Source of the DNA: an uncultured Allobosea sp.
GTDB lineage: Bacteria > Pseudomonadota > Alphaproteobacteria > Rhizobiales > Beijerinckiaceae
NCBI RefSeq assembly: GCF_945957345.1
Contig: NZ_CAMFKW010000013.1
Coordinates: 1-64,000, forward strand
Reading direction: 5' to 3'
DNA: 64,000 nt
Positions 44,827 to 53,939 of the stretch are shown one piece after another. The notes below the pieces were generated by a model that was not told the DNA's origin, searched no databases, and worked only from the letters and a program-made list of their open reading frames with translations. A program made the translations under genes and the position numbers. The stretch's first letter is position 1; the number at the start of each line of letters is the position of its first letter.

Positions 44827-45933
44827 TCACGCCGCGAGCTTCTCGCGCACCATTTCCGCGATCGCCAGCGAACTCGTCAGCCCCGGGCTCTCGATACCCA
44901 GCAGGTTGACCAGACCCGCCCCCCCATGCACCTCCGGCCCATCGATGCGGAAATCCGGCATCGGCTCGGTCGGCCCGTGCAGCTTCGGTCGGATACCCGC
45001 GTAATCCGCGACCAGCGCCCCATCCGCCAAGCCCGGCCAATAGGTCCGGATCGCCGCGTAGAATTTCTCCGCCCGCGCCGGATCGACCACCAGATCCTGA
45101 TCGCTCTCGACCCATTCGACATCGGGTCCGAATTTCACCCGCCCGCCCATGTCGATCGTGGCGTGGATGCCGAGGCCTGCCGCTTCCGGCACCGGATAGA
45201 CGAGATGGCTGAAAGGCTGCTTGCCGGTCAGAGCGAAGTAGTTGCCTTTGGCATAGTGCTGCACCGGCACATGCGCGGCCGGAAACTCATCGAGCAGGCC
45301 GAGCAGCTTCGGCGCACCATGGCCAGCCGAATTGACCACGGTCCGCACGCTATAGGTCGCCGGATCCTGGCCGCCGAAATCGACGCTGAAGCCATCCGCC
45401 TCACGTCGCCAGCCGGTGATCGGCGTGTTGAGCGCAAGCGAGCCGCCGGCCGCCTCGCATTCGCCGAGCAGCGAGAGCATCAGCGCATGGCTGTCGACCA
45501 CGCCGGTCTCAGGGGAGAGCAGGGCGATCTCGCAGCGCACCTCGGGTTCCATAGCTTTCGCCTCGGCGCCGGAGAGCCAGCGCAGCGAGTCCACGCCGGA
45601 TGCCTTGGCGCGGGCCATGATCGTCTCCAGCGCCGGCTTCTGGGCCTCGGAGGTGGCGACGATCAGCTTGCCGCAAGCCTTGTGCGGCAAGCCGCGCTCC
45701 GCGAGATAGCGGTAGAGTTTGCTGCGGCCCGCGACGCAGACGCGGGCCTTCAGCGAGCCGGGCGGATAATAGATTCCGGCATGGATGACCTCGGAATTGC
45801 GTGCCGAGGTCTGAGTGCCGATCCCCTCGGCAGCTTCGGCGATGACGACCTCGCGCCCGGCCAGCGCCAGCTCGCGGGCAACAGCGAGGCCGACGACGCC
45901 GGCCCCGATCACCAGACAATCGATGTCGCTCAT
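44827..45933 (-). CDS. FAD-dependent oxidoreductase, L-2-hydroxyglutarate oxidase-like
   Basis: The 368-residue flavoprotein has the N-terminal FAD motif V-I-G-A-G-V-V-G-L-A-V-A-R-E and the LhgO/DadA-like pattern S-A-R-N-S-E-V-I-H-A-G-I-Y-Y-P-P-G-S-L-K. The C-terminal D-Y-A-G-I-R-P-K-L and G-I-E-S-P-G-L-T-S-S segments are also shared with L-2-hydroxyglutarate oxidases. It should oxidise a 2-hydroxy acid and pass electrons to the membrane. It is encoded ten bases after an M20 amidohydrolase gene on the same strand, so the two may be cotranscribed. Confidence 0.88.
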   Translation of the reverse strand: MSDIDCLVIGAGVVGLAVARELALAGREVVIAEAAEGIGTQTSARNSEVIHAGIYYPPGSLKARVCVAGRSKLYRYLAERGLPHKACGKLIVATSEAQKPALETIMARAKASGVDSLRWLSGAEAKAMEPEVRCEIALLSPETGVVDSHALMLSLLGECEAAGGSLALNTPITGWRREADGFSVDFGGQDPATYSVRTVVNSAGHGAPKLLGLLDEFPAAHVPVQHYAKGNYFALTGKQPFSHLVYPVPEAAGLGIHATIDMGGRVKFGPDVEWVESDQDLVVDPARAEKFYAAIRTYWPGLADGALVADYAGIRPKLHGPTEPMPDFRIDGPEVHGGAGLVNLLGIESPGLTSSLAIAEMVREKLAA

Positions 45934-45943
45934 CGCCTAGCCG

Positions 45944-47116
45944 TCAGCCACGCTGCGGCATGGCGATCTCGATGAGGCTCGCCCAGTAGTTCACGCCCAC
46001 CGGGATCGCCGCATCGTTGAACTCGTAGGCCGGGTTGTGCAGGCCCGCCGAGTCACCGTTGCCGATATTGATGAAGGCGCCGGGGCGTTCTTCCAGCATG
46101 TAGGAGAAGTCCTCCGAGCCCATGGTCGGCGGCACCTCGGTGTTGATTGCGTCGGAGCCGAAGGCCTCCTTCGTCACGCTGGTGGCGAAATCGGTCTGGC
46201 CGGCATGGTTGAAGGTCACCGGATAGCCGCGGCGATAGTTGAGCTGGTACTTCATGCCGAAGGCCTTCATCACGCCCTCGACGATCTCGCCGATGCGCTT
46301 CTCCGCGAGATCGCGGGTTTCCGGCGTCAGCGTGCGGACCGAGCCCTTGATCTCCGCGGTCTGCGGAATGACGTTGAAGGCCTCGCCGGCATTCAGCGCG
46401 GTCACCGAGACGACGATCGAGTCGAGCGGATCGGCATTGCGCGAGGCGACCGTCTGAAGAGCGGTTACCAGCGCGCAGGAAGCCACGATCGGGTCGTTGA
46501 CGCGATGCGGCGCGGCCGCATGGCCGCCGAGGCCCTCGATCTTGATGTGGAGCTGGTCGGCCGCTGCCATCGCGGGACCCTTGCGGATCTCGAACTTGCC
46601 GACCGGCACGCCCGGCTTGTTGTGCATGCCGTAGACTTCCTGGATGCCGAAGCGGGTGATCAGGCCGTCGTCGATCATCGCCTTGGCGCCGGCGCCGCCT
46701 TCTTCGGCCGGCTGGAAGATCAGCACGGCGGTGCCGTCGAAATCGCGGGTCTCGGTCAGGTACTTGGCGGCGCCGAGCAGCATCGCGGTATGGCCGTCAT
46801 GGCCGCAGGCATGCATCTTGCCGGGCACGGTCGAGCGGTGCGGGAGGTTGGTCTCCTCATGGATCGGCAGCGCGTCCATGTCGGCGCGCATGGCGATGAC
46901 GCGGCCGGAATCCTGGCCCTTGCCCTTGATCACGCCGACCACGCCGGTCTGGCCGACGCCGGTGGCGACTTCGTCGACGCCCCATTCCTTGAGCTTATCG
47001 GCGACGAGGCCGGCAGTCCGGTGGACGTCGTACATCAGCTCGGGGTGGCGATGGATGTCGCGGCGGATCGCGGTGATTTCCGGGGTCAGCGCCGCGATGA
47101 TGTCGGTCTTGGGCAT
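45944..47116 (-). CDS. M20 family amidohydrolase (hippurate hydrolase-like)
   Basis: The 390-residue metal-dependent hydrolase matches the M20D amidohydrolases. The metal-binding segments are M-H-A-C-G-H-D-G-H-T-A and, in the second half, the Glu-rich A-E-E-G-G-A-G-A. The dimerisation domain starts near V-G-K-F-E-I-R-K-G. It removes acyl groups from amino acids such as hippurate or N-acetyl compounds. The gene is upstream of the FAD oxidoreductase with ten bases between them. Confidence 0.9.
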   Translation of the reverse strand: MPKTDIIAALTPEITAIRRDIHRHPELMYDVHRTAGLVADKLKEWGVDEVATGVGQTGVVGVIKGKGQDSGRVIAMRADMDALPIHEETNLPHRSTVPGKMHACGHDGHTAMLLGAAKYLTETRDFDGTAVLIFQPAEEGGAGAKAMIDDGLITRFGIQEVYGMHNKPGVPVGKFEIRKGPAMAAADQLHIKIEGLGGHAAAPHRVNDPIVASCALVTALQTVASRNADPLDSIVVSVTALNAGEAFNVIPQTAEIKGSVRTLTPETRDLAEKRIGEIVEGVMKAFGMKYQLNYRRGYPVTFNHAGQTDFATSVTKEAFGSDAINTEVPPTMGSEDFSYMLEERPGAFINIGNGDSAGLHNPAYEFNDAAIPVGVNYWASLIEIAMPQRG

Positions 47117-47641
47117 CGTATCCTCTGAGATGGTATGGGGCGACCGCGCAGAAAGCGGGTGCCGTCGCGCAGGCTAGCCCAGCGGCGCCCCGCCTGTCCA
47201 AGCCGGTGACGCGCAGGGGATGGGCCTTGCCGGAATGGCGGGCGCTATCCACCGCGTCATCCCGTGCGTGCTGCGGCATGGAATGCCCCTGCGCAGGCAC
47301 GGGGCCGTTTCAGGAAAGGGCGCCTTCTCAGTCGCGCGCGGGTAGGGGCGCCTTCTCGTCACGCGGCCCCGCATCTGCGCAGCAGCATTTCGCGCCGCAG
47401 CGCGCGCGGGATGACAGCGCTCGATCACGGCTTCTTCGGCGCGGTTCCCGCCATCGCTCATCACTAGGTCATAAGCGGTGTGACCAAGGGCCATCAGCGA
47501 TCAGGGTGGCGGTCATGAAATATCCTGGAAAACCTGTAGCCATGATTTGGCCTTGCTTGACGATTAGCGGAGGCGGCATCCACTCGGGCCATCGAGATTA
47601 TCTGGCCTGATCTTTTCCGTTTCCCCTGACATGTTTGGTAG
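47117..47641. other. 525-base intergenic region with a family A repeat
   Basis: Bases 47257-47417 are a family A repeat, listed separately. The rest holds the promoter regions of the divergent M20 and M15-like genes. A 31-codon frame at 47515-47610 has no recognised product and is not called. No RNA gene was seen. Confidence 0.6.
47257..47417. repeat. family A palindromic intergenic repeat, copy 4
   Basis: The element has the family A left end (TCATCCCGTGCGTGCTGCGGC) and right end (CGCAGCGCGCGCGGGATGACA). In the middle the box GGGCGCCTTCTC appears twice, as GGGCGCCTTCTCAGTCGC and GGGCGCCTTCTCGTCACGC, so this copy carries a short internal duplication. Confidence 0.75.
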
Positions 47642-48091
47642 ATGATGCGTCGCTTGTCGTTGCTTGCGTTTGTGTGCGGTTTCTTGCCTATGGCCGCCCT
47701 GGCTGATGTAACCCCCGAGAAAATCTCCTTTCAGCCGCAGGTCAAAGGACTGGGCTGCCTCAAGCCCGAGACGAAGGCGATGATTGCCGAACTCGTCGCC
47801 AAGATCGGCCCGATCCAGATCACTTCGACCTGCGGCGGCCGCCATGCCCGCCACTCGCAGCACTACAGCGGCAAGGCGATCGACTTCCGGCCGATGGCGA
47901 CCTCGCCGCGCAAGGCGGCGGCGGCTGCCCGCTCGCTCGCCAGCGTCGGTGGCGTCGGTTCCTACTCGAACGGCCTGGTCCATGCCGATGTCGGCGTGCG
48001 CGAGGCTTCCTGGTACGGCTACAAGCGCAGCCGTTACGCTTCCGCGCATAAGCGTGGCCACTACGCCAGACTGGCGCGCAACAGCAACTGA
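47642..48091 (+). CDS. small secreted M15-like peptidase
   Basis: The 149-residue protein has a signal peptide (about 1-21, cleaved after A-A-L-A). A compact D,D-carboxypeptidase/YcbK-like domain then carries the zinc site pattern H-S-Q-H-Y-S-G-K-A-I-D-F and a later His in L-V-H-A-D. This matches the Peptidase M15_3 type, which trims peptidoglycan peptides in the periplasm. The second start codon (47645) is equally possible. The C-terminal tail is basic (Y-K-R-S-R-Y, H-K-R-G-H). Confidence 0.85.
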   Translation: MMRRLSLLAFVCGFLPMAALADVTPEKISFQPQVKGLGCLKPETKAMIAELVAKIGPIQITSTCGGRHARHSQHYSGKAIDFRPMATSPRKAAAAARSLASVGGVGSYSNGLVHADVGVREASWYGYKRSRYASAHKRGHYARLARNSN

Positions 48092-48106
48092 TCCGGCTTC
48101 GATGAC

Positions 48107-48628
48107 CTAGCGACGCGCGGTAGTGAGCTTATGCCGATAGACCAGATCGTTCGGATCGGGCCTGTCGGCGACAAGGTCGCGAACCGCGCCGAGCCGTTCC
48201 GCCAGGGCAGCCGAGCTTGCGTTGTTCGGCGCGATATAGCTGACCAGCTCCCTCAGTCCCAGGGCTTGCGCGGCCCAGTCGCGCAAGGAGCGGGCGGCTT
48301 CGGTCGCGTAGCCCTGTCCTTCGTGGCCCTCGTAGAGCAGCCAGCCTAGCTCCTTCTCCGGAAAGAGCGGGCCATGGCTGATGCCGACCTGGCCGACGCA
48401 GGTGCCGTCCGCGCGTCGGTCGATAATCAGCGCACCATGACCGAACAGGTTCCAGCAAGCGATGTCGTGGCAGAACAGGCCCCAGGCCTGTCGCAGCGAC
48501 AAAGGACCGCCGAGCCCAGCTGCACGCGGCGAGGCTAGGAAATCGGCATAGGCTGGGAAATCGGCCTCCGCCATGGGGCGCAGCACGAGGCGCTGCGTCT
48601 GCAGCGTCGGGATCGAGCGGTCGTTCAT
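48107..48628 (-). CDS. GNAT family N-acetyltransferase
   Basis: The 173-residue protein matches the RimJ/RimL-like acetyltransferases (T-Q-R-L-V-L-R-P, then G-W-L-L-Y-E-G-H-E-G-Q-G-Y-A-T-E-A, the acetyl-CoA loop). It should transfer an acetyl group from acetyl-CoA to an amine. The substrate is not evident. It is followed on the same strand by nothing functionally obvious, and a dehydratase-like gene lies 30 bases upstream of its start. Confidence 0.87.
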   Translation of the reverse strand: MNDRSIPTLQTQRLVLRPMAEADFPAYADFLASPRAAGLGGPLSLRQAWGLFCHDIACWNLFGHGALIIDRRADGTCVGQVGISHGPLFPEKELGWLLYEGHEGQGYATEAARSLRDWAAQALGLRELVSYIAPNNASSAALAERLGAVRDLVADRPDPNDLVYRHKLTTARR

Positions 48629-48658
48629 CGCCGGTTTCCGAATGCTGTCCGGGTCGGC

Positions 48659-49642
48659 TCAGACGCCGAAGCTCTTGCGCCAGCTCTCGATATCCTCGAG
48701 CGCGACATTCGAGCCGCAGAGCACGAGACAGATCCTCTCGTCGGGCCGAAAGCTGTCCTTGCGCGCCAAGGCCGCGGCGACGACGCAAGCCGCTGCCGGT
48801 TCCAGCAGCACCCTCCCGTTCTGGAGCACCCAGACGAGTTCGCGGACGGCTTCCGCGTCGGGCACCACGATGATGTCCTCGAGGAACTGCCGCGCCGCCG
48901 CCATGGTGCGTTCCGTCGCGAAGGGGGCGCCGAGCGTGCGCGCGATCGAAGTCGGGCGGATCGCGACCGGCTCGCCGGCGGCCAGCGCCTGCGTCATCGT
49001 CGTCGCACCTTCGGTCTCGACACCGTGCAAGCGCACGGCCGGATCGAGCCCTTTCAGGGCAGCGCCAACCCCGGCCGAAAAGCCGCCCCCGCCGACCGAG
49101 ATGAAGACATGGTCGAGCCGCCCACCGGCATCGGCCGCCATTTCGAGGCCGAGCGTTCCGTGGCCGGCGATGATCGCCGGGTCGTCATAGGCGTGGATGG
49201 GGGTCATGCCCTGAGCGGCGTAGTCCTCGGCTTTGGCGAAGGCTGCGACGGAATCCTCGCAGAGCTCGACCTGCCCGCCGGCCTGCTCGGTCAACTGAAT
49301 GTTCAGGGCCGGCGTCGCCTTCGGCATCAGTACCAGCGCCCGCGTGCCGACCGCGCGCGCAACGAGGGAAACGGCGATCGCATGGTTCCCGCCGGATACG
49401 GTGACGACGCCGCGCTTCAGCTCGGCTTCGCTCAGCCCCATCAGCTTGTTGTAGCAGCCGCGGACCTTGAAAGAGCCGCCGAGCTGCAGGCTCTCGACCT
49501 TCACCCAGGTCTCGACGCCGAGCCGCGCGGACAGTCCCGCGCTGTAATAGGTCGGCGTGCGGCGGACCTTGCCGGCGATGCGCGCCGCAGCGGCCTGGAC
49601 ATCGGCAAGGGTGACGTCGAATGCGGTGACGTCAAATGACAT
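48659..49642 (-). CDS. threonine dehydratase-like PLP enzyme
   Basis: The 327-residue protein belongs to the fold type II PLP enzymes. The PLP Lys lies in G-G-S-F-K-V-R-G near residue 56, and the phosphate-binding loop is G-G-G-G-F in V-S-V-G-G-G-G-F-S-A. It likely deaminates threonine or serine, or a related hydroxy amino acid. There is no C-terminal ACT domain, so it is the short catabolic form and should lack feedback inhibition by isoleucine. Confidence 0.88.
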   Translation of the reverse strand: MSFDVTAFDVTLADVQAAAARIAGKVRRTPTYYSAGLSARLGVETWVKVESLQLGGSFKVRGCYNKLMGLSEAELKRGVVTVSGGNHAIAVSLVARAVGTRALVLMPKATPALNIQLTEQAGGQVELCEDSVAAFAKAEDYAAQGMTPIHAYDDPAIIAGHGTLGLEMAADAGGRLDHVFISVGGGGFSAGVGAALKGLDPAVRLHGVETEGATTMTQALAAGEPVAIRPTSIARTLGAPFATERTMAAARQFLEDIIVVPDAEAVRELVWVLQNGRVLLEPAAACVVAAALARKDSFRPDERICLVLCGSNVALEDIESWRKSFGV

Positions 49643-49736
49643 GGCGCTCTAATCCTCTACCGCGGCGATTCCGATCCGCGGCACGAGAGCGCGCGAGATG
49701 CCGACCCGTCAAGCGTCGGCATTCCGCGATCAGGCT

Positions 49737-50993
49737 CTAGGGAGCGGGCGGTTGGCCGGCCTTGGGGCGCGTATGGTTGGGCGCGCGCGTCGGCAGCGGC
49801 ACGGCGGGCCGATCCGTCCTGTACTGGCCGCGGGCGATAGCGCCGAAGAGCAGCATCACGGCGGTCAGGGTCATCAACCACCAGGGCAGTAGCGGCGCGA
49901 AGCCGAAGACGCTGAGCGCGAAGGCCGTGGTGAAGGCGGCGACGCCGCCGGCGGCGAGCGCGCCGGTCATGCGCCCGGCGGCGCGGATCGCGAAATAGAG
50001 GCAGGCCGCACCGGCCGCAGCCCCGACCAGCCCGAGCTCGTACCAGGTCTCGAACAGCAGCGTTGCCGGGGCGGGTTGGGGCAGCATGCCGTTCATCTGG
50101 CCGCGCAGCACGGTATCGAGCCCATGCCCGGTGATCAGCTCGATCGGCGATTGCCGGATCACGTCGGCCCAGATCGAGAGCATCTGCGCGAAGTCGTCGG
50201 CACTGTCGGGCAGGATCGCGACGAGTGGTGCCATCAGGAAGGGCAGGACAGGGGCGAACAGCATCAGCCCGGCGACGATCGCGGCGATGATCTTTGCCGC
50301 ACGCTCGGGATTGGCCGTGACCGCGCCGAAGGCGACGGCGCCGAAGATCATCGCGATCGTCTCGCCATCCTCGAAGCGGGTGAGCGCCAGCAGCGTCACG
50401 ACAAGCGCCAGCCCGAGCGCGCTCAGGCCGCGCTCGCGCGAGAGCAGCCAGGCCAGCGCGGGCCAGGCCATGATCAGGATGATCGAGACGCCGCGTTCGA
50501 CCGCGCCGGGCGGCGTCTCGGCATGGCGCAAAGCGGCGACGGCGATCAGCCCGAGCGCGAAGATGCCGGCGCTGCCGGTGCCGAGCGCGACGAGGTTGAG
50601 GTTAGAGGAGCGCATCCGTTCCGGCAGGGCGGAGAGCCCGACGAAGCCGAGCACGGCGGCGAGCATCAGGTTGCTGGCTTTCTCGACGGCCGCTGCCGGG
50701 TAGGGGCTCCAGACCAGCGACAGATAGGCCCAGGCGATCAGCCCGATCAGGATCAGGCCGGGGCGGCTCACGAGAAGCGCCCGCAGCGTCGCCGCGAATT
50801 TGCGGGGTTCTTCGACCAGGGTCGCGATGATCAGCAGGGCGATGCCGATCGGCACCAGAACGACAGCGGCCCGGCGCGACACTAGCGCGGCCAGCGGCAG
50901 GACGAGCGCCAGCGTGCCGAAGCCGATGCGCCGCAACAGCAGCGCGGCGTCGGTGGCCGGGTCGAGCGGGGCTTTGGCGTTGTTTCGGATCAT
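49737..50993 (-). CDS. O-antigen ligase/polymerase-like membrane protein
   Basis: The 418-residue protein has about ten to twelve hydrophobic helices and the Wzy/WaaL pattern: a long periplasmic loop (about 270-310, S-I-W-A-D-V-I-R-Q-S-P-I-E-L-I-T-G-H-G-L-D-T) with a conserved G-H-G motif. Such proteins join O-antigen or exopolysaccharide units. No glycosyltransferase or other polysaccharide gene is nearby, so the function is an inference from fold. The C-terminal tail is proline-rich. Confidence 0.82.
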   Translation of the reverse strand: MIRNNAKAPLDPATDAALLLRRIGFGTLALVLPLAALVSRRAAVVLVPIGIALLIIATLVEEPRKFAATLRALLVSRPGLILIGLIAWAYLSLVWSPYPAAAVEKASNLMLAAVLGFVGLSALPERMRSSNLNLVALGTGSAGIFALGLIAVAALRHAETPPGAVERGVSIILIMAWPALAWLLSRERGLSALGLALVVTLLALTRFEDGETIAMIFGAVAFGAVTANPERAAKIIAAIVAGLMLFAPVLPFLMAPLVAILPDSADDFAQMLSIWADVIRQSPIELITGHGLDTVLRGQMNGMLPQPAPATLLFETWYELGLVGAAAGAACLYFAIRAAGRMTGALAAGGVAAFTTAFALSVFGFAPLLPWWLMTLTAVMLLFGAIARGQYRTDRPAVPLPTRAPNHTRPKAGQPPAP

Positions 50994-51157
50994 GCGTTCC
51001 GGCGGGAGTCACGGGCCTCAGCTTGCCACCCTAGCGGGCGCAGACGCGGCCGACTGTAGGTGCGGCGCAACACTCGCGCCGCATCTCTGCGGCAGGATTG
51101 CAGGGGCGCGGCATCGCCGGCTCTGGTGAAAAGACTGCGTTCGTGAGAAAAATCGGC

Positions 51158-51673
51158 ATGACCATGCTGGCAGCCATCCCCTTTACGAGCGGCTTCGCGA
51201 TCGATGCCTTCATGCACGGACTTGTCGACCGGCTGAAGCGGCGAGGCCTGCGTCTCGGCGGGGTGGTCCAGCATAACGACCCGGCCTGCGACGATCGCTG
51301 CATGGCGATGTCGCTGGAGGATGTCGCGAGCGGCCGGCGTTTCCCGATCAGCCAGGATCTCGGCGCCGGTGCTTCGGGCTGCCATCTCGATGCCGCCGGT
51401 CTTGCCGCCGCGGCCGCCGCCTTCTCCGATGCCCTGGCCGGATGCGCCGATCTTGTGATCGTCAACCGCTTCGGCAAGCAGGAGGCGATCGGCGAGGGGT
51501 TGCGCCAGGAGATCGCGGGTGCGCTGCTGGCGGGGCTGCCGTTGCTGATAGCCGTGCGCCGCGACTTCATGCCGGCTTGGCGCGAATTCGCAGGCGATGA
51601 CTGGCTCGAATTGCCGCCGGACGAGGAAGCGGTGGAGCGCTGGGCGCTGGCCGTGACCGCCGTCGCCGCCTGA
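51158..51673 (+). CDS. DUF2478 family protein, molybdenum-linked
   Basis: The 171-residue protein fits DUF2478: A-A-I-P-F-T-S-G-F-A-I-D, D-D-R-C-M-A-M-S-L-E-D, then D-L-V-I-V-N-R-F-G-K-Q-E-A. It looks like a P-loop-related NTPase in which the usual Gly-Lys motif is not present. Relatives are often encoded beside molybdate transport or cofactor genes, and mobA follows here after 15 bases. The start at 51158 is uncertain; GTG at 51143 and ATG at 51164 are alternatives with equally weak ribosome binding sites. Confidence 0.75.
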   Translation: MTMLAAIPFTSGFAIDAFMHGLVDRLKRRGLRLGGVVQHNDPACDDRCMAMSLEDVASGRRFPISQDLGAGASGCHLDAAGLAAAAAAFSDALAGCADLVIVNRFGKQEAIGEGLRQEIAGALLAGLPLLIAVRRDFMPAWREFAGDDWLELPPDEEAVERWALAVTAVAA

Positions 51674-51688
51674 GGCTGATCGCGAAAG

Positions 51689-52306
51689 ATGGCGCAGCTG
51701 CCGACCATCGGTCTGATCCTCGCTGGCGGCCTCGCAAGGCGCATGGGTGGCGGCGACAAGGCCTTGAAGCCGCTCACCGGCCGGTCGATTCTCGCCCATG
51801 TCATCGACCGCCTGCGTGGCCAGTGCAGCGATCTCCTGCTCAATGCCAATGGCGATCCCGCCCGCCTGTCCGCCTTCGGCCTGCCGGTCGTGGCAGATAG
51901 CGTGCCGGATTTCGCCGGCCCGCTCGCAGGCATCCTCGCCGGGCTCGACTGGATCGCCGATCACCGGCCGCAAACCGAGTGGTTGCTCAGCGTCGCCGCC
52001 GATACGCCCTTCATTCCAAATGATCTTGCCCTCCGCCTCCATCGGGCACGCGCTGTTGCCGGAACACAGCTCGCCTGCGCGGCTTCCGCTGGGCAGCAGC
52101 ATCACGCCATTGGCCTCTGGTCGGTCGGGCTGCGCGAGGATTTGCGTCGGGCGCTGGCTGCGGGAGAGCGCAAGCTCGGCCGCTGGACGCAAACCCATGG
52201 CGTTGCCGTCGCCGAGTGGCTGTCCGAGCCGATCGATCCCTTCTTCAACGTCAACACCCCCGAGGACCTCGCCGAAGCGGAACGGCTGGCCGCCGATAGG
52301 GCCTGA
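51689..52306 (+). CDS. mobA: molybdenum cofactor guanylyltransferase
   Basis: The 205-residue nucleotidyltransferase attaches GMP to molybdopterin to form the MGD cofactor. The GTP-binding motif G-L-I-L-A-G-G-L-A-R-R-M-G-G-G-D-K and the later V-V-A-D-S-V, D-F-A-G-P-L-A-G and N-V-N-T-P-E-D segments are typical. It follows the DUF2478 gene and probably shares its transcript. The window also holds moeA at 54.3 kb. Confidence 0.93.
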   Translation: MAQLPTIGLILAGGLARRMGGGDKALKPLTGRSILAHVIDRLRGQCSDLLLNANGDPARLSAFGLPVVADSVPDFAGPLAGILAGLDWIADHRPQTEWLLSVAADTPFIPNDLALRLHRARAVAGTQLACAASAGQQHHAIGLWSVGLREDLRRALAAGERKLGRWTQTHGVAVAEWLSEPIDPFFNVNTPEDLAEAERLAADRA

Positions 52307-52313
52307 CCGGCAC

Positions 52314-52715
52314 TTATCCTTCCAGCAGGGCCTTCAGTACTGCAAGGTCGCGGCTGACCATGGCCGCATCACGCGCCATTTCATCGTCGGACATGTCGTC
52401 GCGCTGGTACAGCGTGAAGACGAGTTCCGCTCCGTCACCATTGGCAACGACGCGCATCGGATTGTGCATGGCAGGGCCGTGTTCGGGAATGACGGCATGG
52501 TCGAGCACGCCATGGTTGTTGGGCTCGCTGAACAGGATGCGCATCGGCCCCATCGGTGTCTCGGCACGCCAGGTCATGCCTTCGACCTGCACGAAGCTAT
52601 GGCCCAGGCCCTCGGCCCAGCGCGGAAAATTCGCGGGCTCGGCGAGGAAGGCATAGACCTCTTCCACCGGACGCTCGATGCCGATCCCGATATGACGGGC
52701 GCGATGGACGGGCAT
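52314..52715 (-). CDS. SRPBCC family protein
   Basis: The 133-residue protein matches the START/SRPBCC ligand-binding fold (E-R-P-V-E-E-V-Y-A-F-L-A-E-P-A-N-F-P-R-W-A-E-G). Such proteins bind lipids, hydrophobic small molecules or aromatic compounds. Here neither the ligand nor a partner is known. The ATG at 52715 has GAAGGA seven bases upstream. The promoter region is AT-rich and carries a direct repeat AGAACAAAA (52736-52744 and 52747-52755). The gene converges on mobA. Confidence 0.8.
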   Translation of the reverse strand: MPVHRARHIGIGIERPVEEVYAFLAEPANFPRWAEGLGHSFVQVEGMTWRAETPMGPMRILFSEPNNHGVLDHAVIPEHGPAMHNPMRVVANGDGAELVFTLYQRDDMSDDEMARDAAMVSRDLAVLKALLEG

Positions 52716-52790
52716 GGCTGTATCCTTCTCTATATAGAACAAAAGAAGAACAAAACCTTGGGCGTGTCAAGCAGCCGGTGCCTTGCCCCC

Positions 52791-53906
52791 TTATTCGATG
52801 ACGATGCGCGGCGCTGCCCGTGTGGCGCCGCCGAGGCCGGCCTGAACCTGTCTGGCCAGGGCGATATAGGCCTTGGCATGAGCACCCGACGGATCGCTGG
52901 CGACGATCGGCCGGCCGCCGTCCGAAGTCTCGCGGATCGGCATGGCCAGCGGGATTTCGCCGAGGAACGGGATGCCGAGCCGCTCCGCTTCATGCCGGGC
53001 GCCGCCATGGGCGAAGATATCGGAGCGATGCCCGCAGGCGGGGCAGGTGAAATAGCTCATGTTCTCAATGAGGCCGAGGATCGGCACCGCGACCTTCCTG
53101 AACATCGCGACGCCGCGGCGCGCATCGAGCAGGGCGAGATCCTGCGGCGTCGAGACGATGACCGCCCCGGCGAGGGGTACCTGCTGCGCCATGGTGAGTT
53201 GCGCATCGCCGGTGCCGGGCGGCATGTCGACGACGAGCACATCGAGCTCGCCCCAGGCGACCTCGCGCAGCATCTGGGTGATCGCCGAGATCACCATTGG
53301 GCCGCGCCAGATCATCGGCGTCTCCTCGTCGACGAGGAAGCCGATCGACATGACCTTGAGCCCGTAGGCTTCCATCGGCGCCAGCGTCCGGCCCGAGACG
53401 ATCTGCGGCTTGCCCTTGATGCCGAAGATCTTCGGCATGGACGGCCCGTAGATGTCGGAATCGAGCACGCCGACCTTGAGGCCGAGCGTCGAGAGCGCCA
53501 CAGCGAGATTGGCCGCGGTCGTCGACTTGCCGACGCCGCCCTTGCCGCTGGCGACGGCGATGATCTGCTTCACGCCGGGCACGCCGGCCGGCTTTGGCGC
53601 AGCCCCCGGACCGGGGCGCTGTGCCTGCTGGCGCGCCTGCATTCCGGCCGAGGGGCCGGGCTTGTCGGCGGTCAGTCCGACGAGAACCTGCGTCACGCCG
53701 GGCAGGCCGCCGACGGCGCTTTCGGCCGCCTTGCGCACCGGCTCCATCGCGGCGGCCTCGGTCGCGTCGATGCCGATCGCGAAGATCACCTTGCCGCCAT
53801 CGACGAGGATATCGCCGATGCGCCCGGAGCCGGCGAGCGACTGCCCGCTCGCCGGCAGCTTCACCAGTTCGAGCGCCCGCAGGACATCGGCTTGGGAGAC
53901 GGTCAC
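52791..53906 (-). CDS. mrp: Mrp/NBP35-type iron-sulfur cluster carrier ATPase
   Basis: The 371-residue protein has an N-terminal MIP18/DUF59 domain (about 1-85), a flexible Pro-rich linker and the Mrp ATPase domain. The deviant Walker A is S-G-K-G-G-V-G-K-S-T (about 120-129), and the cluster-binding C-P-A-C sits in F-T-C-P-A-C-G-H. It carries iron-sulfur clusters to target proteins in the cytoplasm. The start is GTG at 53906. It lies just downstream of a TusA-like gene on the same strand, with 33 bases between them, so the two sulfur-handling proteins may be coexpressed. Confidence 0.92.
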   Translation of the reverse strand: MTVSQADVLRALELVKLPASGQSLAGSGRIGDILVDGGKVIFAIGIDATEAAAMEPVRKAAESAVGGLPGVTQVLVGLTADKPGPSAGMQARQQAQRPGPGAAPKPAGVPGVKQIIAVASGKGGVGKSTTAANLAVALSTLGLKVGVLDSDIYGPSMPKIFGIKGKPQIVSGRTLAPMEAYGLKVMSIGFLVDEETPMIWRGPMVISAITQMLREVAWGELDVLVVDMPPGTGDAQLTMAQQVPLAGAVIVSTPQDLALLDARRGVAMFRKVAVPILGLIENMSYFTCPACGHRSDIFAHGGARHEAERLGIPFLGEIPLAMPIRETSDGGRPIVASDPSGAHAKAYIALARQVQAGLGGATRAAPRIVIE

Positions 53907-53939
53907 GTCGTTGGACTCCGTTGGTTGGTCCGTCGCGGC

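Noticed and set aside
47515..47610. 31-codon frame before the M15-like gene
   Set aside because: No recognisable product, no homology and only a weak ribosome binding site in an intergenic region with a repeat.
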